64,000 bases of DNA, taken from positions 7,564,001-7,628,000 of the forward strand of contig NZ_CP023689.1 in assembly GCF_008704715.1 (NCBI RefSeq), written 5' to 3'. Positions 25,417 to 32,789 of the stretch are shown here, in pieces. The position numbers and the translations under genes were made by a program. Position 1 is the stretch's first letter. The number at the start of each line of letters is the position of its first letter. Origin of the DNA: Streptomyces chartreusis. Lineage in GTDB: Bacteria > Actinomycetota > Actinomycetes > Streptomycetales > Streptomycetaceae. The notes under the pieces are model-generated. The model searched no databases. It was not told the origin of the DNA and saw nothing but the letters and a program-made list of their open reading frames with translations.

Positions 25417-26262
25417 GTGAAGACGACCCTCGGGCGCCGGACCCGCATTCTGGCCGCCACCACCGCGACGGCCGGGCTGGTGCTCGTGGCCGGTTGCTCC
25501 TCCGACGACGGCGGCAGCGGCAAGAAGACCGCGGCCGGCGGTGTCGAGCTCGTCAAGGCGGGCCAGCTCACCACCTGCACCCACCTGCCCTACCCGCCCT
25601 TCCAGTCGGAGATCGACGGCAAGGTGCAGGGCTTCGACGTCGCCCTGATCGACCTGGTCGCCAAGGACCTCGGTGTGAAGCAGGAGATCCTCGACACGCC
25701 CTTCGAGAACTTCAAGACGGGCGCCTTCCTGAACGCCGGCGAGTGCGACCTCGCCGCCGCCGGCATGACCATCACCGACGAGCGCAAGAAGAACGTCGAC
25801 TTCTCCGACCCGTACTTCGAGGCCACCCAGGCCGTCCTGGTCGACAAGAAGAGCGGCATCTCCTCCTTCGCCGACCTCAAGGGCAAGAAGGTCGGCGCCC
25901 AGGCGCAGACCACCGGCGAGGACTACGCCAAGAGCAAGGGCCTGGACCCGGTCTCCTTCGAGTCCTCCGACGCCGTCCTCAACGGCCTGCGCACCGGCCA
26001 GGTCGAGGCCGTCGTCATCGACTACCCGGTTGTCCAGGGCTGGCTGAAGGACAAGGCCAACGCCGCCGCCTTCGAGGTCGCCGAGCAGGTCAACACCGGT
26101 GAGCAGTACGGCGTCACGGTGAAGAAGGGCAACGACAAGCTCCGCGAGGCCATCAACAAGGCGATCAAGGACGCGAAGGCCGACGGCACGTACAAGAAGC
26201 TGTACGAGCAGTGGATCGGCCCGTACGACGAGTCCGCCGCCTCTCCGTCGCCCGCCGCCTGA
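25417..26262 (+). CDS. Amino-acid ABC transporter substrate-binding lipoprotein
   Basis: A 281-residue family 3 solute-binding protein anchored outside the membrane. The GTG start at 25417 follows AGGAGG directly and gives a lipoprotein signal: twin arginines, a hydrophobic stretch, then the lipobox LVAGC with Cys27. The mature part has THLPYPPFQSE, GFDVALIDLVAKDLG, the AAAGMTITDERKKNVDFSDPY block typical of polar amino-acid binding proteins and AVVIDYPVVQGWL. Arginine, glutamate/glutamine or cystine are all possible ligands. It heads an operon with permease and ATPase genes, driven by the promoter at 25348-25383. Confidence 0.92.
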   Translation: MKTTLGRRTRILAATTATAGLVLVAGCSSDDGGSGKKTAAGGVELVKAGQLTTCTHLPYPPFQSEIDGKVQGFDVALIDLVAKDLGVKQEILDTPFENFKTGAFLNAGECDLAAAGMTITDERKKNVDFSDPYFEATQAVLVDKKSGISSFADLKGKKVGAQAQTTGEDYAKSKGLDPVSFESSDAVLNGLRTGQVEAVVIDYPVVQGWLKDKANAAAFEVAEQVNTGEQYGVTVKKGNDKLREAINKAIKDAKADGTYKKLYEQWIGPYDESAASPSPAA

Positions 26263-26267
26263 GCCCG

Positions 26268-27101
26268 ATGAGCGGCGCTGAGGTACCACTCCAGCCGAAG
26301 AAGAAGGGCCTGACCCGGCGCCAGAAGCGCAGCCTGTCGCGCGGCGTCCAGTACGTCGTCTTCGTCGCGGCCGTGATCGCCTTCGCGGTCGCGGCCGACT
26401 GGGGCCGGCTGAAGAACCAGTTCGCGCAAGGGTCGATCGCCCGGGAGATGTTTCCGGACGTCATCACCCTCGCGCTGAAGAACACCGTGCTGTACACCGT
26501 GTCCGGCTTCGTCGTCGGACTGGTCCTCGGCATGGTGATCGCACTGATGCGGCTGTCGTCCGTGGGGCCCTACCGCTGGCTCGCCGGCATCTACATCGAG
26601 ATCTTCCGCGGCCTGCCCGCCCTGCTGATCTTCATCTTCATCGGCGTGGCCGTACCCCTGGCCTTCCCCGGCACGGAGATCCCGGGAGGCACCTACGGCA
26701 AGGTCGCGCTCGCGCTCGGCCTGGTCGCCGCCGCGTACATGGCGGAGACGATCCGCGCGGGCATCCAGGCGGTGCCCAAGGGGCAGATGGAGGCGGCGCG
26801 TTCGCTCGGCTTCTCGCCCGCCCGCGCCATGATCTCGATCATCATCCCGCAGGCGTTCCGGATCATCCTGCCGCCGCTCACCAACGAACTCGTCCTGCTG
26901 TTCAAGGACTCCTCGCTGGTGCTGTTCCTCGGTGTGACGCTTCAGGAGCGCGAACTGTCCAAGTTCGGGCGTGACCTGGCCAGCCAGACCGCCAACTCCA
27001 CGCCGATCCTGGTCGCGGGCCTGTGCTACCTGCTGGTCACGATCCCGCTCGGCTTCGTCGTGCGCCGTATGGAGGCGAAGGCCCAGGAGGCCGTGAAATG
27101 A
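26268..27101 (+). CDS. Amino-acid ABC transporter permease
   Basis: A 277-residue permease of the HisMQ type, starting at ATG 26268, five bases after the binding-protein stop. After a basic cytoplasmic tail (QPKKKGLTRRQKRSLSRG) there are about five to six helices; the cytoplasmic EAA loop that docks on the ATPase is visible as EAARSLGFSPARAMISIIIPQ, followed by RIILPPLTNELVLLFKDSSL. As the only permease in the operon it would form a homodimer. Its stop overlaps the ATPase start (ATGA), so the two are translationally coupled. Confidence 0.92.
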   Translation: MSGAEVPLQPKKKGLTRRQKRSLSRGVQYVVFVAAVIAFAVAADWGRLKNQFAQGSIAREMFPDVITLALKNTVLYTVSGFVVGLVLGMVIALMRLSSVGPYRWLAGIYIEIFRGLPALLIFIFIGVAVPLAFPGTEIPGGTYGKVALALGLVAAAYMAETIRAGIQAVPKGQMEAARSLGFSPARAMISIIIPQAFRIILPPLTNELVLLFKDSSLVLFLGVTLQERELSKFGRDLASQTANSTPILVAGLCYLLVTIPLGFVVRRMEAKAQEAVK

Positions 27102-27907
27102 GCGAGAGCCTTCGCAAGGCGGCCGCGGAGATCGAGGTCCGCGGCCTGCACAAGTCCTTCGGCGACAACGAGGTGCTGCGCGGCATCGACCTGGAGATCG
27201 CGCAGGGCGAGGTCGTGTGCGTCATCGGCCCGTCCGGCTCGGGCAAGTCGACGCTGCTGCGGTGCGTCAACCTGCTGGAGGAGCCCACCAAGGGCCAGGT
27301 CTTCGTCGGCGGCGCCGAGCTCACCGACCCGGACGTCGACATCGACGCCGTACGCCGCGGCATCGGCATGGTCTTCCAGCAGTTCAACCTGTTCCCGCAC
27401 CTCACGGTGACCGAGAACCTCACCCTGCCGCAGCGCCGGGTCCTCGGGCGCGACAAGGCGGCCGCCGCGAAGGTCGCCGCCGAGAACCTGGAGCGGGTCG
27501 GCCTCTCGGAGAAGGCGACCGCGTACCCGGCGTCCCTCTCCGGCGGTCAGCAGCAGCGCGTCGCCATCGCCCGTGCCCTCGCCATGGGCCCGAAGGTGAT
27601 GCTCTTCGACGAGCCGACGTCCGCGCTCGACCCCGAGCTGGTGGGGGACGTACTGGCGGTCATGCGCATGCTGGCCGACGAGGGCATGACCATGATGGTC
27701 GTCACGCACGAGATGACCTTCGCCCGCGAGGTCGCCGACCGGGTCGTCTTCATGGACGGTGGAGTGGTCGTCGAGGACGGCACCCCCGACCAGGTCATCG
27801 GCGACCCCCGGCACGAGCGCACCCGTCACTTCCTGTCGCGGCTCCTGGACCCGGCGATGGCCGAGGTCGAGGAGGAGACCTCCGACCAGGTGGGCAAGGG
27901 CGACTAG
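27098..27907 (+). CDS. Amino-acid ABC transporter ATP-binding protein
   Basis: A 269-residue ATPase of the GlnQ/HisP group that powers import through the permease upstream. All motifs are intact: Walker A GPSGSGKST, Q-loop MVFQQFNLFPHLTV, signature LSGGQQQR, Walker B VMLFDEPTSALD and H-loop VVTHEMTFA. It starts four bases inside the permease stop. The C-terminal tail is acidic (EVEEETSDQ). An amidohydrolase gene follows 21 bases later and may share the transcript. Confidence 0.95.
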   Translation: MSESLRKAAAEIEVRGLHKSFGDNEVLRGIDLEIAQGEVVCVIGPSGSGKSTLLRCVNLLEEPTKGQVFVGGAELTDPDVDIDAVRRGIGMVFQQFNLFPHLTVTENLTLPQRRVLGRDKAAAAKVAAENLERVGLSEKATAYPASLSGGQQQRVAIARALAMGPKVMLFDEPTSALDPELVGDVLAVMRMLADEGMTMMVVTHEMTFAREVADRVVFMDGGVVVEDGTPDQVIGDPRHERTRHFLSRLLDPAMAEVEEETSDQVGKGD

Positions 27908-27928
27908 CCGCTCATTAAGGTGCAGGGC

Positions 27929-29020
27929 ATGAGCGAACGCGCGGTGCTGCACGTAAAGGGGCGGGTCCTCGTCGGTCCGGACGACGTCCGGGACGAACTG
28001 TGGGTCGTCGACGGCCGGATCTCCTACGACCGTCCCGTCGGCGCCCACGACATCCGTACCGTCGAGGGCTGGGCCCTGCCCGGCCTCGTCGACGCGCACT
28101 GCCATGTCGGCCTCGGTGCGCACGGCCCGGTCGACGACGACGTCGCCGAGAAGCAGGCGCTCACCGACCGTGAGGCGGGCACCCTGCTGATCCGCGACGC
28201 CGGCTCGCCCTCCGACACCCGCTGGGTCGACGACCGCGACGACCTGCCGAAGATCATCAGGGCCGGCCGGCACATCGCCCGCACCCGCCGCTACATCCGC
28301 GGCTACGCGCACGAGATCGAGCCGGAGGACCTGGTCGCCTACGTCGCCCAGGAGGCCCGGCGCGGCGACGGCTGGGTCAAGCTGGTCGGCGACTGGATCG
28401 ACCGCGACCTCGGGGACCTCGCGCCCACCTGGCCCCGCGAGGCGGTCGAGGCGGGCATCGCGGAGGCCCACCGGCTGGGCGCCCGGGTCACCGCGCACTG
28501 CTTCGCCGAGAGCTCGCTCAGGGACCTGGTCGAGGCGGGCATCGACTGCATCGAGCACGCCACGGGCCTGACGGACGACCTGATCCCGCTGTTCGCCGAG
28601 CGCGGGGTCGCCATCGTCCCCACCCTCGTCAACATCGCGACCTTCCCGAACCTGGCCGACGGCGGCGAGTCCAAGTACCCGCGCTGGTCCGACCACATGC
28701 GCCGGCTGTACGAACGCCGCTACGACACGGTCCGCGCCGCCTACGACGCCGGGATCCCCGTCTTCGTCGGCACCGACGCCGGCGGCACCCTGCCGCACGG
28801 GCTCGTGGCGGCCGAGGTGGCGGAGCTGGTCACCGCCGGGATCCCCGCCGTGGAGGCCCTCGCGGCGACCACCTGGGGGGCTCGGGCCTGGCTCGGCCGG
28901 CCGGGTCTGGAGGAGGGCGCGGCGGCGGACCTCGTGGTGTACGAGACCGACCCGCGCGCGGACGTCCGTGTCCTTGCCGCACCCCGGCGGATCGTCCTCA
29001 ACGGACGCGTCGTCGGCTAG
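27929..29020 (+). CDS. Amidohydrolase, imidazolonepropionase-like
   Basis: A 363-residue metal-dependent hydrolase of the amidohydrolase superfamily. Metal ligands are HCH in LVDAHCHVGLG, His in VTAHCFAES and CIEHATG, and Asp in VGTDAGGTLPHG; the beta-sandwich parts at both ends (VLHVKGRVLVGPDD and DLVVYETDPRADV) are typical of imidazolonepropionase-related enzymes. The chosen ATG at 27929 has AAGG about nine bases upstream; a GTG nine bases earlier is an alternative. Placement right after the ABC importer suggests it hydrolyses the imported compound or a derivative, possibly an amide or cyclic amide; that is a guess from context. Confidence 0.85.
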   Translation: MSERAVLHVKGRVLVGPDDVRDELWVVDGRISYDRPVGAHDIRTVEGWALPGLVDAHCHVGLGAHGPVDDDVAEKQALTDREAGTLLIRDAGSPSDTRWVDDRDDLPKIIRAGRHIARTRRYIRGYAHEIEPEDLVAYVAQEARRGDGWVKLVGDWIDRDLGDLAPTWPREAVEAGIAEAHRLGARVTAHCFAESSLRDLVEAGIDCIEHATGLTDDLIPLFAERGVAIVPTLVNIATFPNLADGGESKYPRWSDHMRRLYERRYDTVRAAYDAGIPVFVGTDAGGTLPHGLVAAEVAELVTAGIPAVEALAATTWGARAWLGRPGLEEGAAADLVVYETDPRADVRVLAAPRRIVLNGRVVG

Positions 29021-29275
29021 CCGCTCGTTCACTCAGCGTGACGGGCCTCGGGCCAAGCTGTTGCGCAACCTCCCTGGCGTGCGCCGATGCCGCCACGCGC
29101 GCGCTCGCACAGGAGGGGGTACGGCGGCGACTTCGAGGAACATCCGTGCCCGGGGATTCGAAAAGGTTCACGGGAAAGTCACGTTGGAGTGAAGTAGCGC
29201 CGGAATGCTGACTGTTCACTCTCAGTGCGCAATTCTTGCCGGGTCCCGAGCAAGTCTCCTCTGGGGGTCCCCACC

Positions 29276-30184
29276 TTGAACGGCAAGAACTTCCGCCTGC
29301 CCGCACGCCGTCTCGCCACCGTCGCGACGGCCACCGCCCTGACCGCCGCCCCGGCCGTCATGGGCGTCGCGGGCCCCGCACACGCGACCGGCGACGAGGG
29401 TCGCGCGAGTGCCGTCGTGCTCCGTACGGGGCTCGACGTCTCCCTGCTCAACAAGACCGTGAACGTCCCGCTCGCGGTCTCCCTGAACGAGGTCCAGGCG
29501 CCGCAGAGCGCCGAGAAGGCCACCCTGACGGCCCAGTTGAACGGCGTCGACGGCGGCCAGCCGTTCAGCGTCCTGAACGCCGAGGTCGCCCAGTCCAAGG
29601 CGACCGTCGAGGACGGCAGGGCCGAGGGGTACACCAACCTCGCCCACGCCAAGGTCCACGTCCCCGGTCTGCCGCTGCTGTCGCTCATCGAGGTCGGCCA
29701 GGTCACCTCCAAGGCGACCTGCGAGGCCGGCAAGGCGCCGACCGCCTCCTCCAACCTGCTCGGCGACGTCACCGTGCTGGGCAAGAAGGTCACGCTGACC
29801 GCAGGCGGCACCACGAACGTCGAGGTGCCCGGCGTCGGCGAGGTGCGGCTCGACTACTCCAAGACCGAGCAGACCTCGCGCACCGCCGCCGCGACCGCCC
29901 TCGAACTCAAGGTCTCCGTCGACCCGTTGAAGCTGAACGTCGCCGAGGTCGAGGGCACCCTGACGCTGGCGAAGGCGACCTGCGAGAGCCCGGCCGCGCC
30001 CGAGCAGCAGGCCGAGCCGAGCACGGAACCGGCCGGGGACGTCAAGCCCCAGGGCGAGCCCGCCGACGAGGGCCTCGCCGAGACCGGCGGCAACTCCATG
30101 ACGCCGTACATCGCCGGCGGCGCGGTGGCCCTGCTCCTCGCGGGCGGCGGCGCGGTGGCCTTCGCGCGACGCGGCCGCAACTGA
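29276..30184 (+). CDS. SCO1860-type secreted LAETG-anchored surface protein
   Basis: A secreted protein of about 302 residues destined for sortase anchoring to peptidoglycan. It has a Sec signal peptide (basic start, hydrophobic stretch, cleavage near GPAHATG), an Ala/Thr/Val-rich beta-type body with two widely spaced Cys (ATCEAGK and ATCESPA), an acidic proline-containing spacer and a sorting signal: LAETGG, a hydrophobic helix and RRGRN. LAxTG is the motif used by class E sortases of high-GC actinobacteria. The start is uncertain: I chose TTG 29276, while GTG 29225 would add 17 residues. Function on the surface is unknown. It faces the cob operon end across a terminator. Confidence 0.85.
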   Translation: MNGKNFRLPARRLATVATATALTAAPAVMGVAGPAHATGDEGRASAVVLRTGLDVSLLNKTVNVPLAVSLNEVQAPQSAEKATLTAQLNGVDGGQPFSVLNAEVAQSKATVEDGRAEGYTNLAHAKVHVPGLPLLSLIEVGQVTSKATCEAGKAPTASSNLLGDVTVLGKKVTLTAGGTTNVEVPGVGEVRLDYSKTEQTSRTAAATALELKVSVDPLKLNVAEVEGTLTLAKATCESPAAPEQQAEPSTEPAGDVKPQGEPADEGLAETGGNSMTPYIAGGAVALLLAGGGAVAFARRGRN

Positions 30185-30204
30185 CCGCGAGCGGCACGGA
30201 AGTG

Positions 30205-30231
30205 GACGGCGCGCCGGCTCAGCGCGCCGTC
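30205..30231. terminator. Bidirectional terminator between the LAETG protein gene and cobC
   Basis: GACGGCGCGC (30205-30214) and GCGCGCCGTC (30222-30231) form a perfect 10-bp GC-rich stem with a 7-base loop. It lies in the 34-base gap between convergent genes and overlaps the last codons of cobC, so it can end both the surface-protein transcript and the 17-kb cob transcript. Confidence 0.75.
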
Positions 30232-31280
30232 GACGTCAGCGCACGCTCCAGCGCCCGCAGGAACCCGCTGACGGTCGCGCGGTCCCGTACCGCCAGGCGC
30301 AGCCACTCCTCGCCCAGCCCGGGGAAGGTGTCCCCGCGCCGGACCGCGTACCCGAGGTCGCGCAGCCGCCGGCGCACCACGGCCGCCCCCGGCAGCCGTA
30401 CGAGCACGAAGGGCCCCTCGGCCGGTTCCACCACCCGCAGTCCCGCCGAAGCGAACCCGGCCAGTCCCGCGACGAGATGGGCCCGGTCGGCGGCGATGCG
30501 GTGGGCCGCGTGGGCCGCCTCCGCCAGCGCCTGCGAGGACACACAGGCCTCGGCGGCTGCCAGCGCCGGCGTGGAGACCGGCCACAGCGGCTGGGCGCGC
30601 TCCAGGTCGGCGACCGTCTCCGGGGCGGCCAGGACGTAGCCGATCCGCAGCCCGGCCAGCCCCCAGGTCTTGGTCAGGCTGCGCAGCACCACCAGACCCG
30701 GCACGTCCGTCCGCCCGGCGAGCGCCTCCCGCTCGCCCGGCACCGCGTCCATGAACGCCTCGTCCACCACCAGCGTCCGCCCGGGACGCGCCAGTTCGGC
30801 GACCGACCCGGCCGGGTGCAGGACCGACGTCGGGTTGGTCGGGTTGCCGATCACCACCAGGTCGGCGTCCTCCGGGACGGCCCGCGGATCGAGCCGGAAG
30901 CCGTCCTCCTCCCGCAGCAGCACCCGGTCGACGGTGTGCCCGGCGTCCCGCAGCGCCGCCTCCGGCTCCGTGAACTGCGGGTGCACGACGACCGGCCGAC
31001 GCACCTTCAGGGCGCGGGCCAGGAGCACGAACGCCTCCGCCGCCCCCGCCGTCAGCAGCACCCGGTCAGTCGGCAGCCCGTGCCGCGCCGCGACCGCCGC
31101 CCGCGCGGCCCGCCCGTCCGGGTAGGCCGCGAGCGAGCCCAGCGACCCGGCGATGCGCTCGCGCAGCCACACGGGCGGCGTGTCCGCGCGGACGTTCACC
31201 GCGAGGTCGACCAGCGCCGAGCCGTCGTCGCGGACCTCGGCGTCGCCGTGGTGGCGCAGGTCGTGCGCCTCAGTGGGCAT
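30219..31280 (-). CDS. cobC: CobC-like PLP-dependent protein (Rv2231c family)
   Basis: A 353-residue class I aminotransferase-fold enzyme related to histidinol-phosphate aminotransferase and threonine-phosphate decarboxylase. In cobalamin synthesis this family supplies the (R)-1-amino-2-propanol phosphate arm. The Schiff-base lysine is in RSLTKTWGLAGLRIGY, and VIGNPTNPTSVLHP is the cofactor-contact loop. As the last gene of the cob operon it overlaps cbiX by 11 bases. The symbol follows NCBI usage for the actinobacterial Rv2231c family; Salmonella calls the decarboxylase CobD, so beware of naming conflict. Confidence 0.88.
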   Translation of the reverse strand: MPTEAHDLRHHGDAEVRDDGSALVDLAVNVRADTPPVWLRERIAGSLGSLAAYPDGRAARAAVAARHGLPTDRVLLTAGAAEAFVLLARALKVRRPVVVHPQFTEPEAALRDAGHTVDRVLLREEDGFRLDPRAVPEDADLVVIGNPTNPTSVLHPAGSVAELARPGRTLVVDEAFMDAVPGEREALAGRTDVPGLVVLRSLTKTWGLAGLRIGYVLAAPETVADLERAQPLWPVSTPALAAAEACVSSQALAEAAHAAHRIAADRAHLVAGLAGFASAGLRVVEPAEGPFVLVRLPGAAVVRRRLRDLGYAVRRGDTFPGLGEEWLRLAVRDRATVSGFLRALERALTSTAR

Positions 31281-32202
31281 GCGAGTGGGCGCCGTGGTGG
31301 TGATGACCGTGCCCGTGGTGGTGGTCGTCGTCGTCCGGGTGGAAGTGCGGCTGCTGCGGCATGCCGACCTTGTCCTCGAAGCCGGGCAGCGCGATGCGGT
31401 ACACGCACGAGTCGCAGTTCATCCGCAGGTCGCCCTTCACCGCCTCCTGATAGCGCTCCATCACCAGGTCCAGCAGCTCCGGCTCGGGTCCGATGACGTC
31501 CGCCGAGCGCACGTCGACCTCCGGGTGGGCCGCCGCCCAGCCCTCCGTCTGGTGGCGCACCCGGTCCGGCAGGATCCCGGTGAACAGGAAGTACGGCAGG
31601 ACGACGATCTTCCGCGCACCCAGCTTCACGCACCGGTCGAGCCCGCTGGGCACGTCAGGCGCCGCCAGCGACACGAACGCCGTCTCCACACCCGCGTAAC
31701 CGCGCCCCTCCCACAGCAGCCGCGCCGCCTTGTGCACCTCGGCGTTGGCGTCCGGGTCGGTCGAGCCGCGCCCCACCAGCAGCACGGTGACGTCGGCCCG
31801 GTCGCCGGGCGTGCGGCTGCCCTCGGCGCCGAGTGCCTCGTCCAGCCGCCGCTCCAGCACCGACAGCAGCGACGGGTGCGGGCCCAGCGGACGGCCGTAG
31901 GTGTACGAGATACCGGGGTGGCGCTCCTTCTCGCGGGCCAGCGCGGCCGGGATGTCGCCCTTGGCGTGCCCGGCGGACACCAGCATCAGCGGCACCGCGG
32001 CGAACCGCTGGACGCCGCGCTCGACCAGTTCGGCGACGGCCTCGCCCAGCGGCGGCGGGGACAGCTCGATGAAGCCGCCCGCGACGGGCAGTTCGGGGTG
32101 GCGGCGCCCCAGCTCCCGGACGAAGTCGCGGAACGCCTCGGCTCCGGCTTCGTCCCGGGTGCCATGACCGGCGATGAGCAGGGCGGGCGGCGGGGTGGTC
32201 AC
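31270..32202 (-). CDS. cbiX: Sirohydrochlorin cobaltochelatase/ferrochelatase CbiX, with His-rich tail
   Basis: A 310-residue two-domain chelatase that inserts cobalt early, into sirohydrochlorin. The metal-handling His is in LLIAGHGTRDEA; the duplicated domain appears at VTVLLVGRGSTDPDANAEVHK and KIVVLPYFLFTGILPDR. The C-terminus has MNCDSCVYR, a CxxC-type element, and ends in a run of His/Asp (DDDDHHHGHGHHHHG), a probable cobalt-binding tail. It starts at GTG 32202 overlapping the cobH stop, with GAGGAG upstream. Its presence with CobN in one operon means both early- and late-insertion chelatase types are encoded. Confidence 0.92.
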   Translation of the reverse strand: MTTPPPALLIAGHGTRDEAGAEAFRDFVRELGRRHPELPVAGGFIELSPPPLGEAVAELVERGVQRFAAVPLMLVSAGHAKGDIPAALAREKERHPGISYTYGRPLGPHPSLLSVLERRLDEALGAEGSRTPGDRADVTVLLVGRGSTDPDANAEVHKAARLLWEGRGYAGVETAFVSLAAPDVPSGLDRCVKLGARKIVVLPYFLFTGILPDRVRHQTEGWAAAHPEVDVRSADVIGPEPELLDLVMERYQEAVKGDLRMNCDSCVYRIALPGFEDKVGMPQQPHFHPDDDDHHHGHGHHHHGAHSHAH

Positions 32203-32789
32203 GATTTCTCCTCGGAGTGCGAAACGGGGTGGTACAGCAGGGCGTTGAGCGCGGCGGAGGCCACGGCCGAGCCGCCCTTCTCGGACACGTTGCTCACGGC
32301 GGGCAGCCCGCTCTCGCGCAACGCGGCCTTGGACTCGACCGCGCCGACGAAGCCGACGGGCAGGCCGATGACGAGCGCGGGGGAGACGTCCAGGGCCAGC
32401 AGCTCCTCCAGGGCGGTCGGCGCGTTGCCGATCACCCACAGCGCACCCGGACCGACCTGCTCGTGGGCGAGCCGGATCGCGTGCGCGGAACGCGTCAGCC
32501 CCGGACCGGCCACGGCGTCCCTGAGCCGGCAGACCGTCTCCCGGCGGGTGATCCCGGCGGCCACCATCTCGACGTCGGTGACCACGGGCGCCCCGGCGTG
32601 CAGCGCGGCATGCGCCTTTTCGAGGGAACTCTCGTCCATGACGAGATCGGACGCGTAGTCGAGGTCGGCGGCGGAGTGGACGACCCGCTCCACCACGGCC
32701 CGGGTCAGCGGCGGGAGGTGCGAGGTGTCCAGCCGGGCGCGCATCCGCCGGTAGGACTCCACCTCGATGGGATGGACGACTCGGTTCAC
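32199..32789 (-). CDS. cobH: Precorrin-8X methylmutase
   Basis: A 196-residue enzyme that moves the C11 methyl group to C12, converting precorrin-8X to hydrogenobyrinic acid (or the cobalt form). The family pattern is clear: HPIEVESYRRMRARLD, AADLDYASDLVM, the catalytic-region DVEMVAAGITRR and GLPVGFVGAVESKAALRES. It begins at GTG 32789, overlapping the stop of the CbiG-CobJ fusion by four bases, and its end overlaps cbiX. Size is normal for the family. Confidence 0.95.
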   Translation of the reverse strand: MNRVVHPIEVESYRRMRARLDTSHLPPLTRAVVERVVHSAADLDYASDLVMDESSLEKAHAALHAGAPVVTDVEMVAAGITRRETVCRLRDAVAGPGLTRSAHAIRLAHEQVGPGALWVIGNAPTALEELLALDVSPALVIGLPVGFVGAVESKAALRESGLPAVSNVSEKGGSAVASAALNALLYHPVSHSEEKS

